Positions 62,211 through 64,000 of a stretch of 64,000 nucleotides of DNA are shown in pieces. Made by a program: the position numbers and the translations under genes. Position 1 is the first letter of the stretch. Every line of letters starts with the position of its first letter. Location of the stretch: NCBI RefSeq assembly GCF_001443605.1, contig NZ_CP013118.1, positions 4,427,001 to 4,491,000 of the forward strand. Reading direction: 5' to 3'. The DNA comes from Salinivirga cyanobacteriivorans. GTDB taxonomy: Bacteria > Bacteroidota > Bacteroidia > Bacteroidales > Salinivirgaceae. A model generated the notes under the pieces. That model had not been told where the DNA came from. It saw only the letters and a list, made by a program, of their open reading frames with translations, and did no database searches.

Positions 62211-62540
62211 GGTAGACTAACTATTTGTTTATCAACAATTTTTATGATCGGGTGTTGTTGTTATAAACTATTAAACTAACAATATGAAGAAAATATACCT
62301 GATCATTATAGTTTTTTTTGCACTTAACACCGGACTGATGGCGGACCACCATCAGATCAATACCAGTGGCTTTTCTTTTTCACCTGATTATTTAACCGTT
62401 AATGTAGGAGATACTGTTACTATCAATGCAAGTTCAACCCACCCAGTGGTACAGGTAAGCAGTACTACCTGGTATAACGATGGCACAACACCACTTGCCG
62501 GCGGCTTTGGACCCGATACTTCACCGATTACTTTCGAAAT

Positions 62541-63936
62541 CACTGTTGTCCGATAAAAAAAATTAAGAGTGAGGAGACTTGAATGCCCCCCCAACTCTTT
62601 TTCGTAGTTTTGTTTTACCACAAAAAAAACTACTATGGATAAAAGTACACATTTTTTTGGCACATCGGTTTTCGGACAGCTGATTTCCTTAATTGATTCA
62701 AAAATCATCACTACCAGTGCAAAAAAGCACAATTCAGATCACTATGTGAAGAAGTTCAAAACAAAAGATCACTTAATTAGTATGTTGTTTTGTTCTTTTG
62801 CCAAATGCACATCCTTACGCGAAGTAAGTGGCGCAATGCTTGGTTTATCAGGTAAAACCAAACATTTTCAGTTAAATCATATTCCAAAGAAAAGTACCTT
62901 GTCAGATTCAAATAAACGTAGAGATTGTGATGTGTTCGGAGAAATCTACAATAAGCTACTCAAACAATATGGTCATTATATTTCGGACAGCAGAATTAAA
63001 GATGTAATAAACAAACAAGTAGAGATTATTGACAGCTCAACCATCAGTTTGTTTAAGGATATATTGAAGTGTGTTGGACGGCATCCTAAAACCGGTAAAA
63101 AGAAAGGCGGTATAAAACTTCATGCAACGATAAATGTAGACGAAACTGCACCCAAGATGGTTTGGCTCACCAGTGCTGCCACTCATGACCATGTATTGTT
63201 AAATAGTCTTAAGCATAATGCAAACACAATATACGTATTTGACAAAGGCTATAATGACTACAAAGCCTTTGATAAATTTTCGCAAACAGATACAGGTTTT
63301 GTCACCCGAATAAAAGACAATGCAGCATATAAAACGCTAAATGATTGTAAGATAGAAGAACATATTCATAGTGGGGTTGAAAAAGATGAAATCATAGAAG
63401 TTCAGGTAAAATATGAGAATAACACACGCCCTTTAAAGCTGCGTAAAGTCCAGTTCTACGACAGAAACCTTAAAAGACGGTTTGAGTTTTTAACTAACTT
63501 GTTTGAAATGAGGGCTGATTTAATAGCTGCTATTTACAAACTACGATGGCAAATTGAACTTCTGTTCAAACAATTAAAACAAAATTTCCCGCTAAAATAT
63601 TTTCTCGGGGACAATGAAAATGCGATTAAAATACAGATATACTGTGCCTTAATCGCAAACCTATTGATGACTGTTATCCAAAAAACGCTCAAGAGGAAAT
63701 GGGCGTTTTCCAATTTAGTTAGCTTCTGTAAAATTCATTTGTTTAACTACATTCATTTATTCAGGTTTCTTGAGCATCCGGACAAAGATTGGCAGAAAAC
63801 TTATGACGAATTGATGCAGCCCTCTCTATTCTGAGGCTTACTTTAAAAAATTCATTAAATGCAAACCTTAATTCTCAGAAAATCATAGTTTTGAAAAATC
63901 AATTGATCAATTCCGTGCTTTTATCGGACAGTAATG
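62541..63936 (+). mobile_element. IS4-family insertion sequence, copy 3 (mosaic)
   Basis: 1396 bp, same ends as copies 1 and 2, 9-bp duplication TTTCGAAAT (62532-62540, 63937-63945). The first 280 bases or so differ from copy 2 at many positions, including a different terminator-like leader (AAGAGT...ACTCTT then T5), while the rest looks identical by eye. Confidence 0.94.
62635..63834 (+). CDS. IS4-family transposase (copy 3)
   Basis: 399 residues; DDE core as in copies 1 and 2. Amino-acid differences from copy 2 are confined to the N-terminal 35 residues (MDKSTHFF for MDKTTHFF, IITTSAKKHN for IITASAKKHG), in line with the mosaic DNA. Frame intact. Confidence 0.95.
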   Translation: MDKSTHFFGTSVFGQLISLIDSKIITTSAKKHNSDHYVKKFKTKDHLISMLFCSFAKCTSLREVSGAMLGLSGKTKHFQLNHIPKKSTLSDSNKRRDCDVFGEIYNKLLKQYGHYISDSRIKDVINKQVEIIDSSTISLFKDILKCVGRHPKTGKKKGGIKLHATINVDETAPKMVWLTSAATHDHVLLNSLKHNANTIYVFDKGYNDYKAFDKFSQTDTGFVTRIKDNAAYKTLNDCKIEEHIHSGVEKDEIIEVQVKYENNTRPLKLRKVQFYDRNLKRRFEFLTNLFEMRADLIAAIYKLRWQIELLFKQLKQNFPLKYFLGDNENAIKIQIYCALIANLLMTVIQKTLKRKWAFSNLVSFCKIHLFNYIHLFRFLEHPDKDWQKTYDELMQPSLF

Positions 63937-64000
63937 TTTCGAAATAACCTCTGAAGACACCATTTTTTATGTCTGCCAAAACCATGTGGCCTCAGCAGGA

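Larger units (their letters stand above)
62284..64000 (+). pseudogene. Cupredoxin-like copper protein split by IS4-family copy 3 (runs off window)
   Basis: Start MKKIYLIIIVFFALNTGLMA (signal peptide), then DHHQINTSGFSFSPDYLTVN and VGDTVTINASSTHPVVQVSS, a plastocyanin-like strand set with the first His ligand in THPVVQ. The IS interrupts at SPITFEI. Deleting it with one 9-bp duplication continues in frame as TSEDTIFYVCQNHVASAG at 63946-64000, giving the Cys and His ligands; the Met ligand would lie just past the window. Type 1 copper sites use exactly His, Cys, His, Met. The current product is a 90-residue truncated form without the site. The gene lies beyond a copper efflux locus. Confidence 0.88.

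Overview
The window comes from a low-GC member of the Bacteroidota, probably a marine or sediment Bacteroidales/Marinilabiliales-type organism. The signs are a type IX secretion (T9SS) C-terminal tail on a 977-residue protein, many SC-type lipoprotein signal peptides, TTTG...TAnnTTTG promoters, a HmuY-like lipoprotein, and IS4, IS701, IS110, IS21 and IS256 elements of Bacteroidota type. No rRNA or tRNA genes were seen. The genus is inference only.

Layout. (1) 1-4.4 kb, all on the minus strand: an ABC exporter start and HmuY-like lipoprotein, an arsR/ABC-ATPase/permease operon, and a coupled hemerythrin/LuxR pair. (2) 4.4-24.1 kb: an integron-like gene cassette array. At least ten short units, nearly all with one gene or one toxin-antitoxin pair transcribed leftwards, are separated by eleven large imperfect palindromes (135-195 bp). 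Each palindrome is bounded by AAC and GTT triplets, as attC sites are. In nine of the ten units the two ends are inverted repeats of one another over 9-15 bp, and the sequence is specific to the unit; this is the signature of an integron cassette's core and inverse core. Cargo: MntA-HepT, three HigBA-type pairs, Fic, a PD-(D/E)XK (Rpn) nuclease, small membrane proteins, unknowns and one non-coding unit. No integrase lies in the window. The array has been bombarded: IS4 (twice), IS3, IS701, IS110 and IS21 elements and a group IIC intron sit in it. For five of these insertions the original gene or site can be rebuilt in frame from the target duplication, and the intron sits exactly in the GTT core of one palindrome.

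(3) 24.1-37.9 kb: two IS21 elements (one with a nonsense mutation in istA), dispersed GC-richer repeats, a PKD lipoprotein, a NYN/OST-HTH gene broken by a nonsense codon and an IS256 insertion, an MlrC-like lipoprotein, a second IS701 copy and a small outer-membrane barrel protein. (4) 37.9-49.7 kb: a copper/silver-type efflux locus (small Cys-rich protein, CusA-like RND pump, TolC-like channel, CusB-like adaptor with heavy-metal-binding and DUF3347 domains, two secreted HMA proteins, a SHOCT protein) enclosing a GEVED/T9SS protein. (5) 49.8-62.2 kb: CHAD protein, coiled-coil protein, rplS, then seven exported proteins of unknown function that look like one envelope system (TPR protein, barrel proteins, an LPP20/FlgT-like lipoprotein, a DUF6175-like protein). 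(6) 62.3-64 kb: a cupredoxin gene split by the third IS4 copy, with the ligand-bearing C-terminus continuing past the window.

Overall, the array supplies stress/defence-type cargo, the IS elements are inactivating it (toxins are hit while antitoxins stay intact), and the right half is ordinary chromosome with metal handling and envelope functions.
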